Shown here piece by piece: positions 26,230 through 35,246 of a stretch of DNA of 64,000 nt. Positions within the stretch are counted from its first letter, which is position 1. Each line of letters opens with the position of its first letter. A model generated the notes under the pieces. It was not told the origin of the DNA. It did not search any database and saw only the letters and a program-made list of their open reading frames with translations. This DNA comes from Viscum album. Lineage: Eukaryota; Streptophyta; Magnoliopsida; Santalales; Viscaceae. The position numbers were made by a program, and so were the translations under genes. The DNA lies in NCBI GenBank assembly GCA_963277665.1, contig OY728143.1, positions 231,871,591 through 231,935,590 on the forward strand, written 5' to 3'.

Positions 26230-26640
26230 AAGGGCGATTTGATGACTCCGCAGTGAAGAACGGGACCCGGGAGGAGCAGAGGCGCAGACGGGAACGAAAT
26301 CGGACCACCGGCGGCGCGGGTCGCCGGCGCGGCTGAAGCCGCGGCGGCGGCGGTAGCGGCGCCCTCGGACCCGCGGCCGCGCGGGTTCTGTGCACACAGG
26401 ACGCGGCCTTGCCGTGTCTGTTGACCATGGTGACCCCCCGCGGGGGCCGCGGGGTTGTCACGCGGGGGCAGCGTGCCCCCCGCGTTGCTCTGCCGCTCGA
26501 CCGAGCCGAGCCGGGCCGGCCGGCCTGGCCGGGCCGTGCCTTGGCCGGATTGGACCGGGTTCTGCCGGGTCGGGTCGCCCCGGTTCGGCCGACCCAGGGG
26601 GGGTCGGGCCGGATCAGCCCCGGCCCAGACCCCCCGTCTT
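26230..26640. other. GC-rich island in the 5' LTR of C
   Basis: Dense CpG and runs such as GGCCGGCCGGCCTGGCCGGG. Overlapping open frames on both strands are composition artefacts. Confidence 0.75.
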
Positions 26641-26699
26641 CGGACCATTTTTGTTCCTTTGCCTGTAACTTGAGCTAAGGGCCTATGAACAATGCGCCG

Positions 26700-27385
26700 T
26701 CAGCGGCAACGCGATCCTTGGATCGAGATGGTCGTTTCGGTATATCACACTCAAGGTTTCGGAGAACTTTGGGTTCGGCCGGGATGGTTCGGATACGAAA
26801 CCAACCGGGCCCTCGGAGCGGAAACACTCATATCTTGAGCTCCAGACGTCCGATTGACGTGCCGTCGACATTGATGGATTCCTCTAAGGGAGATGGATCT
26901 TTTTGATTACTCCACTCGAGGTTTGGACGCAGTTGGAGTACGGTCGGGTTGGTTTTGACTAAAAAACCAACCGGGCCCCCGGGACGAAAAAATCGAATAT
27001 CTTCTAGACCGGGCGTCTGACTGACGCGTCGTCTGTTGCGTTGCGTTTTTGTTGACGATACAGAACTTTTGGCATCCTCCTCCCGTGTTTTGGATGCAGT
27101 TGGGTTATAACCGGGTTGGATTGTACCTGAAATCCAACCAGGCCCCTGGAACGGAAAAAGACGATTTCTTTCAGACCAGACATCCGTTTGACGAACCATC
27201 AGCGGTGTTGGTGATCACGTTGATAAACGGTCCCTATGAGTATACCCTATTAGTGTTCGGGGTAGAGTTGAGATACGGCCGGGTTGGTTCGCTTACGAAA
27301 CCAACCAGGCCCCTGGGACGAAAAGGATAATAACTCACAGACCAGGTGTCCGATTGACACGCCGTCTATTGCGTTGAGACCCCTA
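26700..27385 (+). repeat. Four tandem units with hairpins (5' LTR of C)
   Basis: Four units of about 165 bp share an inverted repeat and a box like GACCGGGCGTCCGATTGACG. Unit 2: GGTTGGTTTT (26947-26956) with AAAACCAACC (26963-26972). Unit 3: GGTTGGATT (27114-27122) with AATCCAACC (27131-27139). Unit 4: GGTTGGTT (27282-27289) with AACCAACC (27299-27306). Unit 1 (about 26781-26806) has one stem mismatch. The change in unit 3 alters both arms together. Confidence 0.85.
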
Positions 27386-27550
27386 TGACAAGGCGGTCCT
27401 TTGAGATACTTCTTCGTGGGACTTTGTGATACTTGGAGTATCGACCTATAGCTCGTGGAGCGGACCCTTTCAGAGACAACCGTACGGAGTACGGAGACCG
27501 TGTAGCTGGCTGAGACATGACGACTGCTTGACCGACTCGACTTAGAGTGA

Positions 27551-27790
27551 GTCGACTAGCCCAGTGGACGGAGAGCCCGGTATTTGGCGACAAACCCACG
27601 GCGGACGGAGCGCCCGGTACTTGGCCGCAGACCCGCGGTACTCGATAGGAGGAGTACCTCTGTAGGCTATTAGGGAGAGCGCCTGGTATTTGGTGACAGA
27701 CCCTCAGCGGACGGAGCACCCAGTAGTTGCCCGCAGACCCGCGGTACTCGAAAGGAGGAGTACCTCAGCAGTCTTAGGTTAGTGGGCAGT
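27551..27790 (+). repeat. Short tandem repeats, GGACGGAGCGCCCGGTA type (5' LTR of C)
   Basis: The phrase recurs four times with GCAGACCCGCGGTACTCG segments between, forming two levels of repetition of about 42 bp and about 135 bp. Confidence 0.7.
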
Positions 27791-27892
27791 ACCCCGGAGT
27801 CGTGACAGGACCACTGTACACTCCAGATACGGGGCTCTTCAGCAGTTACAGTTTCGTTGAGGAAAATCCTGGTCTGAGCTGAGACTGATGAC

Positions 27893-28084
27893 CCTTGTGT
27901 TTACCTCATGATTGCGATGGGTCACTTGATAACTTAGGTATATGTATGGGCATATACCTGGGTAGTGGTTATCCGTTGATTTCATGATCCTTGTGTTTCC
28001 TCATGATTGAGATGGGTTACTTGATAACTTAGGTATACGTATGGGCATATACCTAAGTAGAGGTTATCTGTTGAGATCTTCTTT
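27893..28084 (+). repeat. Doubled 96-bp unit with hairpin (5' LTR of C)
   Basis: Two copies start at 27893 and 27989. Each has AGGTATATG, a 6-base loop TATGGG, and CATATACCT. Solo LTR A has one copy (about 14348-14376). Confidence 0.85.
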
Positions 28085-28345
28085 GTGGTTATCCTTGTTG
28101 GTTTTAGTGAGACCTTTAGGGTCTCGGGGTCCCTACTGAGTACTGTTATACTCACCCATGCACGGGCTATGCCCGCACCGCATTGTGTTGGTTGCAGACG
28201 ACGTGCAGTGCTGACGGAGGCCGAGTGTTCGAGGACTGGACGGTACCCGAAGGTGGACTACATGATGAGTCAGTACCCGGAGGTGGACTACACGACGAGA
28301 CGACACACAGAGGTGGTTGAGGTGCGAGAGCGTTGAGGAGTCTAT

Positions 28346-28447
28346 CTGTACCTACCCTTCAGGTAGGATCCGTGGCTGACGACCAGGAGCTGCGCCATCT
28401 GTACCTACCCTTTAGGTAGGATCTGACGAGGATGACCCAGGAGCTGC
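28346..28447 (+). repeat. Doubled 53-bp unit with hairpin (5' LTR of C)
   Basis: CCTACC-CTTCA-GGTAGG at 28351-28367 and CCTACC-CTTTA-GGTAGG at 28404-28420, each a 6-bp stem. Equivalent copies are at 34867 and 34920. LTR A has a single decayed copy near 14650. Confidence 0.8.
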
Positions 28448-28726
28448 TTCCTTTCTTCTAGATATTGTCTTTTTTTTGAACTTGTTCAGTTGTAGTTGTA
28501 CTTTCATTTGGGCTTGTATTCTGGCCCATTTACTTTTCAGCACTTTCTTTTGTACTTAGTGTTTATCTTCCGCTTGTGCTCTATGGTGTTTTGTTTACTT
28601 ATATAAAGGCAATGCCATCCCAGTTATCGGGATTTACGCCTTTGGTGCTAGTCTCCAGCCCCTGGCCTAGGGAAGGCGGGTTTGGGGTAGTCACGGCACG
28701 AGCCCCGAGGATGAGTCGTGACAAAT

Positions 28727-28737
28727 TGGTATCAGAG
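28727..28737 (+). other. Primer-binding site of element C
   Basis: TGGTATCAGAG, an exact match to the plant initiator tRNA-Met 3' region, three bases after the LTR end. Confidence 0.9.
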
Positions 28738-29018
28738 GAGTTCGGTTATACCGTAGAACTTGGGACTCTGATCTTTTTTTCCTTTCTATGAAGCAATAGT
28801 GTTAAGAGTACCGAGTGTGGTTTTCAGTTTAGGGAGTCCAGTGTTGGTGCGGGCGGCTGACGTATCCATACACCATGACCCTAACAACTGATTTCCAACT
28901 TGTGCACGAAAACACTGATTGCTTGTGTGTTTCCAGAAGTTTATTTTAAATATCATCTCAAACCAGGTTAGCTCACCAGGTATAAATCGTTTGACCGTGT
29001 CACGTTGTTCCTTTCAGG

Positions 29019-29768
29019 ATGCCTCCCCGTGGACGACCAGCTAGAGCCCCGAGAGTGGTTCGTACTGACAGCCCACCGAGCGACGTGGCCTTAGTACATG
29101 GCACTTTTCCAGTTGAGGCACCAGTGGTACTACTACCCATTGGGCCACTGATGCCACCAGCCCCAGTAGTAGAGGGTACACGTCGCTTGAGCGCACTGCA
29201 CGAGTTCCAGCGCTAGAGCCCACCCAGGTTCCAGGGAGGGATGGACCCGCAGGCGGCTGAGGATTGGCTGGAGGCTGTGGTGAGTGTCTTTAGGCTAGTG
29301 GGGACACCGGCAGACCTCATGATGATCTTTTCTTCCATCCTTCTTCAGGCAGCAGCAGGCAGGTGGTGGAGCCACTTGTTCCAGTTTTGTGACGGGATTT
29401 CCTTCACATGGGAAGACATCGAGACCTTCTTCAGGGTGGAGTTTGTGCCAGTAGCTCTACACGCCGAGCGTGTTCAGGATCTACTACCTTTGCCGCATGT
29501 TTTTCGATTAGTAGCTGAGTCATCTGTGGGCAGTAGACAGATGATGCAGAGGTCCAAGAGGGCCAGAGCCAGCCGAACGAGGAGTGGGAAGTGTTATGAA
29601 TGCGGCGGAAAGGGTCACCTGGAACATGACTGTCCGACTCCTCGTGTAGTTGATCTGCAGGTTTTGGAGGAGCCACCGAGGCAGAAGCAGTGGTGGGTGC
29701 TTGAGAAACAGCCGAGCAGTGGAAAAGGCAGTAGAGCTTCGGGAGTAGGTGGACAGGAGCGTATCTAG
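29019..29768 (+). pseudogene. gag of element C, shortened, with one in-frame stop
   Basis: Starts at ATG 29019 with MPPRGRPARAPR, the basic, proline-rich start usual for this gag family. One frame runs 250 codons to TAG at 29766, broken only by TAG at 29214-29216. After that stop it continues with a retrotransposon gag domain (about 29241-29515; DPQAAEDWLEAV, then an F-R-L-V-G-T-P stretch and an aromatic WW). A zinc knuckle CYECGGKGHLEHDC follows at 29592-29633. Gag coats the element RNA and forms the particle. The domain-to-knuckle spacer is much shorter than in full-length relatives, suggesting an internal deletion. It is unlikely to be active. Confidence 0.85.
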
Positions 29769-29904
29769 TGGATACATCCCTTGTACTATAGTTCCCTTTT
29801 GCTGTTGTATTCATGTCTTTGTGATATGAGCTGCAATCATAAAAAGACACTTATGTTTTTTTTCTTTCCTGTCCTTTTGTTGGGTTCATACTGAGTGGTC
29901 ATAG

Positions 29905-30800
29905 TTAAACTGTTGACTTGACCCTCACATTCGAGATTTCTACAGGAGGAGACCCAGTGACCTCACACTGATGCCGACAGTGTGACTCGACCCTTGGAGG
30001 TGAGAGTGACAGTTGGATCTCATAGTAGTTATGTCGAGGCCTTATGATGTCATCCATGGCATGAATGCATCATTCATGTCAGGATTGACTATATTAGGAA
30101 ATGGGAGTGGTTCATCCAGGGGATGAGACCGAGTTTCTATTTTCGGCAAAGGCGAAATTTTAGAAGCTCTTCCAGATCGTAGGCAAAGAAGGTGCAGATC
30201 ATCCAGGAGCGGATGAAGACTGCGCAGTGCAGTAAGAAACAGGAAACTATCGCTAGTCTTGGGGAATCAGGCATTTTAAATGTTTCCATAAGAGGAATCT
30301 TAAAGGAAAGATGATTCTGCGAAGCGGCAGACGTGGATGCAGAGCTAGGAGAGCAGCATGAGGAGGTGTACATCTTAACATGCTAAAACCACCCGCCTTA
30401 GTTATCTCTGCCAGGCTCAGGGAGCTGGAGGTCGGAGGAAGAGTGCGGCTGCATGCGGTCAAGGAGTGTGACCCAACGGCTCTAAAAATGATTCAAGGTA
30501 CAGTCTGTGTCCACTACTAGCTGCTGTAGTAATAGACGTCAATATGAATCGTTCCTCACCTTCACAAATCTTGTCCCAGACCTAGAGTTTCCGGTAAGAC
30601 GTGGACTTGACCCTCGCATCTGGAAATACCTTAGGAGGAGACTCAATAATCGCACATACGCCAATAGTGTGGTCACACCCTCGAGGCAAGAGTTTCGGTT
30701 GGAATCTCTTGGTGGTAGCATCAAGGCCTTACGACGTTGGTTTGAGTATGGACTGGGCAATCACAGTTCATACACAAATTGACGGTATTAGGCAAAAAGT
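29905..30800 (+). pseudogene. Duplicated protease segment relics of element C
   Basis: Two stretches about 690 bp apart (29905-30095 and 30597-30795) match each other. Both contain TTGACCCTC, AGGAGGAGAC and a GTCGAGGCCTTATGATG/ATCAAGGCCTTACGACG segment. Translated, the ends of both read YDV followed by a GMN- or SMDW-like stretch, the conserved end of Ty3/gypsy protease (family motif GMDWL). Frames are broken in both. Between them lies non-coding or unrecognisable sequence. A local duplication before or after insertion is the simplest reading. Confidence 0.55.
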
Positions 30801-30959
30801 TTGTGGTTCAACTACAACGTCGGGGTGGGTTTTCCTTGGTCGGCGAAAAGGAAACCCCAGGCAGCACATGATAAACTCTTGCATAGGAGGGTGTGACCGA
30901 TCACTCTTGAGTCAGTCAACTTTACCCTCGTGGAAACAGTCGTTTTGAGTTTCAGTTAT

Positions 30960-31430
30960 AAAAGGAATTGGAAACCTCTGGAGTTCGAGGATGATAATCA
31001 CGTCCTTATACGGGTCTCACCTCGACGAGGTTTACGGAGATGTGGCCAAGGCGGCAAGTTATCCCCGAGGTTCAACGGACCTTTTCTAGGTCCCTAGCAG
31101 GGTAGCCGGGGTGGTTTACCGTTGACCCATCCACCTCAGTTCCACCAGGTGTAGGACGACATCCACGTATCTCAACTGAGGAGATACGTGCTCGACCCTT
31201 CGCATATCAGCGACCATGGGGAGCTGGACGGTGGCGATGATGTGACTTCTACTGAGGTTCCTATGGGGATCGAGGATCGACAGGAGCAGATCCTAGGAGG
31301 ATAGTTGATTCCTCTTATGCACTTTCTTTGGTAGCATGGGAACCTCCAGGGGAGCACATAGGAGCGGAAGGCTCAGATGCGTGCTCAGTACCACCTTTGT
31401 ATCTCTATGTTTTTGGTGAAGCTTTACGGG
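30960..31430 (+). pseudogene. Integrase C-terminal relic of element C
   Basis: Frame-hopping translation gives LEFEDDNHVLIRVSPRRGL (about 30978-31035), GGKLSPRFNGPF (about 31050-31087) and then DDIHVSQLRRYVLDPSHI (about 31149-31206), typical of the integrase C-terminal region. Near 31340-31400 a decayed ERKAQMRAQYH stretch matches the last residues of the chromovirus polyprotein. It joins almost directly to the protease relic, so about 2.5-3 kb of pol seems to have been lost in one deletion. Confidence 0.7.
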
Positions 31431-31445
31431 GACGTAAAGCCCTAT

Positions 31446-31456
31446 GGTGGGAGTAA
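31446..31456 (+). other. Polypurine tract of element C
   Basis: GGTGGGAGTAA directly before the 3' LTR start TGTAAAG. Confidence 0.7.
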
Positions 31457-34400
31457 TGTAAAGACCGGTAAATTACAAGGAATTTTTTCCCTAATTTTCT
31501 TTGGAATTTTACAAGAATGCAGTTTCTGACGGAACCTGATTCCGAGGCCCGGTGTGCCCGGAATCATTTTCCGAATATTGGCTCGGGTACGTTTAGTGAA
31601 CAGACGAGTGGGTTTTTCTAACTTTTGAACCGGTGCTCGGAATCAAATTCTGAGGGCACCGTTGGAATCGCAACACCGGTAATTGCTTAGAAACGCCTCT
31701 TCCGGAGTAGCGTTTTCTCGGGTGTGGTTTTCAATTTTTGGGCTTAAAGTTATGGAATAAAATAAATTGTACGACAAACTTTATTTTATTTCACTTAAGC
31801 TGCTTGGAAGCCACTTGAAGCCACTGAAAGCAGCTTAAGCTAAGTTGATGTGGATAGGGTGCTATCCTGAAATATCCTACCCTCTTGGTAGGATATTTGT
31901 GTGGTCGGGCCTGCACGAGCCCCACCGTTTCTTTCCGCTAAGTAACGCAACTGCGAAAACCCATCATTATGAAAGTCAACTGATGCGTTTTCTTAATTTC
32001 TTAATGCACCAATTAATTGGGCAGTTTTATTTGTTGAATTAATTTGATGAATTAATTTAATCATTTCTTAACCTGTTTTCTATCCGTTGGTGTAATAATA
32101 AAATAAGACCAACGCACGACTTCTGGAAAAAATGCTCGTTGAGAGGTTTTGACAACTTTGTGCCTTCATCATCCTTCGCGAAAAACGCGAAGAACGCCGT
32201 CACCCTCGGAGATTTACGACGCTTATTCCAAGACGTTCTTCCCCGCAACGATCTCCGATCACCAACTGATTGAGGTAAGAGATTTCAGGAATCTTTTAAA
32301 TCTTATTTGTGGATTATAACAACACATGGATTTAATCGATATTATTAAATCTTCATGTTATTGAACCTCGGAGTTCGTCGACGCGTCACCGTATTCCGCG
32401 ACGACGCGACGCCCTTCCACGATGACGCGACGCCCTTCCGCGACGACGCGACGCCTTTCCGCAACGTGACGATTGCCTCCTTCCGCGGCGATCAAATCCG
32501 TGAAGAACGCGCGTGTGACAACTTGACGAGGTAGGGGTTTGTTGTGAAACAATTTATATTCCCATGATCGTTTCTTTTAAAATGAAGAACCCGTTTCATA
32601 AGAACAATTTTAATTCATTAAAATTGTTTTTGATTATGTTTTCTTTGTGTTGATTAATCCTCCCAATTGATACCGGCTAACGCGGAGGGTGCGGGCCAAA
32701 CGAACACGGCCCGTCAACCCTCCACAGTTTTCGTTATTGTGCGTATTTGGGGGGAGACGATAAAACATGACTAAAGGGAGATTTGATGAATCCGCAGTGA
32801 AGAACGGGACCCGGGAGGAGCAGAGGCGCAGACGGGAACGGAATCGGACCACCGGAAAGACTCTGGTGGCCCGCAGAAGCCACCGGCGGCGGCAGCGGCG
32901 CCATCGGACCCGCGGCCGCGCGGGTCTGGCGCACACAGGACGCGGCCTTGCCGCGTCCGTTGACCAGGGCGGCCCCCGGTGGGGGCCGCGGGGTTGTCAC
33001 GCGGGGGAAGCGTGCCCCCCGCGTTGCTCGACCGCTCAGTCGGGCTGGGCCGCGCCCTGGCCGGACCGGACCGGGTCCAGCCGGTTCGGGTCGACCCGGT
33101 TCGGCCGACCCAGGGGGGGCGGGCCGGATCGGCCCGGGCCCAGACCCCCCGTCTTCGGACCATTTTTGGTCTTTTGCCCGTAACATGAGCTACATGCCTC
33201 CTAACGACGCGCCGTCAGCGGCAACACGATCATTGGATCGAGACGGTCGTTTTGGTATATCGCACTGAAGGTTTTGAAGAACTTTGGGTTCGGCCGGGAT
33301 GGTTCGGATACGAAACCAACCGGGCCCTCGGAGCGGAAACACTCGTATCATTAGCTCCAGACGTCTGATTGACGTGCCGTCAACTTTGATGGATTCCTCT
33401 AAGGGAGACGGATCTTTTGGCTTACTCCGCTCGAGGTTTGGACGCAGTTTGAGTACGGTCGGGTTGGTTTTGACTAAAAACCCAACCGGGCCCCCTAGAC
33501 GAAAAAAAGCCAATAACTTCCAGACCGGGCGTCCGATTGACGCGCCGTCTGTTGTGTTGCATTCCTGTTGACGATACAGAACTTTTGGAATCCTCCTCCA
33601 TAGTTTTGGATGCAGTTGGGTTATAGCCGGGTTGGATTGTACCCGAAATCCAACCAGGCCCCTGGAATAGAAAAAGATGATGTCTTTCAGACCAGACGTC
33701 CGTTTGACGAACCATCAGCAGTGTTGGTGATCACGTTGAGAAACAGTCCCTATGATTATACCCTATGAGAGTTCGGGGTACATTTGAGATACAGCTGGGT
33801 TGGTTTGCTTACGAAAACAACCGGGACCTTGGGACGAAAAGGATAATAACTCATAGACCGGGTGTCCGATTGACACGCCGTATGCTGCGTTGAGACCCCT
33901 ATGACAAGGCGGTACTTTGAGATACTTCTTAGTGGGACTTTGTGATAATTGGAGTATCGACCTATAGATCGTGGAGCGGACCCTCCCGGAGACGAGCGTA
34001 CGGAGTACGGAGACCGTGTAGCCAGCTGAGACCTGATGACTGCTTGACCGACTCGACTTGGAGTGAGTCGACTAGCCCAGTGGACGGAGTGCTCGGTATT
34101 TGGCGACAGACCCACGGTGGACGGAGCGCCCGGTGGTTGGCTGCAGACCCGCGGTACTCGACTGGAGGAGTACCTATGTAGGCTATTAGGGATAGCTCCC
34201 GGTATTTGGCGACAGACCCTCAGTGGACGGAGCGCCCGGTAGTTGGCCGCAGACCCGCGGTACTTAACAGCAGGAGTACCTCAGCAGTCTTAGGTTATTG
34301 AGCAGTACCTCAGAGTCGTGACAGGACCACTGTACACTCCAGAGACGGGGCTCTTCAGCAGTTACGGTTTCATTGATGAAAATCCTGGTTTGAGGTGAGG

Positions 34401-35241
34401 CTTTTAACCCTTGTGTTTACCTCATGATTGATATGGGTCACTTGATAACTTAGGTATATGTATGGGCATATACCTGGGTAGTGGTTATCCGTTGATTTCA
34501 TGATCCTTGTGTTTCCTCATGATTGAGATGGGTTACTTGATCACTTAGGTATATGTATAGACATATATCTAAGTAGAGGTTATCTGTTGGGATCTTCTTT
34601 GTGGTTATCCTTGTTGGTTTTAGTGAGACCTTGAGGGTCTCGGGGTCCCTACTGAATACTGTTATACTCACCCCTGCACGGGCTATGCCCGCACCTCATT
34701 GTTTTGGTTGAAGACGACGGGCAGTGCGGACGGAGGCCGAGTGTTCGAGGACTGGACGGTACTAGGAGGTGGACTACATGACGAGTCAGTACCCAGAGGT
34801 GGACTACACGACGAGACGACACACGGAGGAGGTTGATGGGTGAGAGCGTTGAGGAGGCTATCTGTACCTACCCTTCAGGTAGGATCCGTGGTGGACGACC
34901 AGGAGCTGCGCCATCTATACCTACCCTTCAGGTAGGATCCGACGAGGACGACCCATGAGTTACTTCCTTTCTTCCACCTGTTGTCTATTTCTATTGTACT
35001 TTTTCATTTGTAGTTGTACTTTCATTTGGGATTGTATTCTGGACCATTTACTTTTTAGCACTTTCTTTTTTACTCAGTGTTTTGCTTCCGCTTGTGCTCT
35101 GTGGTGTTTTGTTTACTTATATAAAGGCATTTCCTTCCCAGTTATCGGGATTTACGCCTTTGGTGCTAGTCTCCAGCCCCTAGCCTATGGAAGGCAGGAT
35201 TGGGGTACTCACGGCATGGGCTCCGAGGACGGGTCGTGACA
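31457..35241 (+). repeat. 3' LTR of element C
   Basis: Starts TGTAAAGACCGG, ends GTCGTGACA, followed by the ATGGA duplication. It has the same module order as the 5' LTR: 21-bp array 32394-32477, GC island 32780-33180, four hairpin units about 33200-33910 (unit 3 stem 33630-33638 with 33647-33655), short repeats 34075-34300, 96-bp pair 34408-34600, 53-bp hairpins at 34867-34883 and 34920-34936. Confidence 0.92.
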
Positions 35242-35246
35242 ATGGA
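35242..35246. other. Target site duplication of element C (right copy)
   Basis: ATGGA, identical to 24897-24901; the B LTR resumes with GCCACTTG directly after it. Confidence 0.92.

Larger units (their letters stand above)
24902..28723 (+). repeat. 5' LTR of element C
   Basis: Starts TGTAAAGAACC, ends GTCGTGACA. It contains, in order, a 21-bp tandem array, a GC-rich island, four hairpin units of about 165 bp, a short-repeat array, a doubled 96-bp hairpin unit, a roughly 30-bp GGTGGACTAC repeat and a doubled 53-bp hairpin unit. Divergence from the 3' LTR is about 9-12% in the stretches compared, many of the changes being transitions. Confidence 0.92.
24902..35241 (+). mobile_element. Element C: long-LTR retrotransposon lacking reverse transcriptase
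   Basis: A 10340-bp element with TG/CA ends and an exact 5-bp duplication ATGGA (24897-24901 and 35242-35246), inserted in the U3 part of B's 5' LTR. LTRs are 24902-28723 (3822 bp) and 31457-35241 (3785 bp). The interior is only 2733 bp. It keeps the primer-binding site, a gag frame with zinc knuckle, two copies of a protease segment, the integrase C-terminus and a polypurine tract. Reverse transcriptase, RNase H and the integrase core are absent. It belongs to the same family as solo LTR A. Such a copy could move only with enzymes from a relative. Confidence 0.92.

Noticed and set aside
26098..26678. Cluster of open frames around 26400
   Set aside because: Same composition effect in the 5' LTR of C; frames on both strands compete and the 3' LTR copies have different ends.
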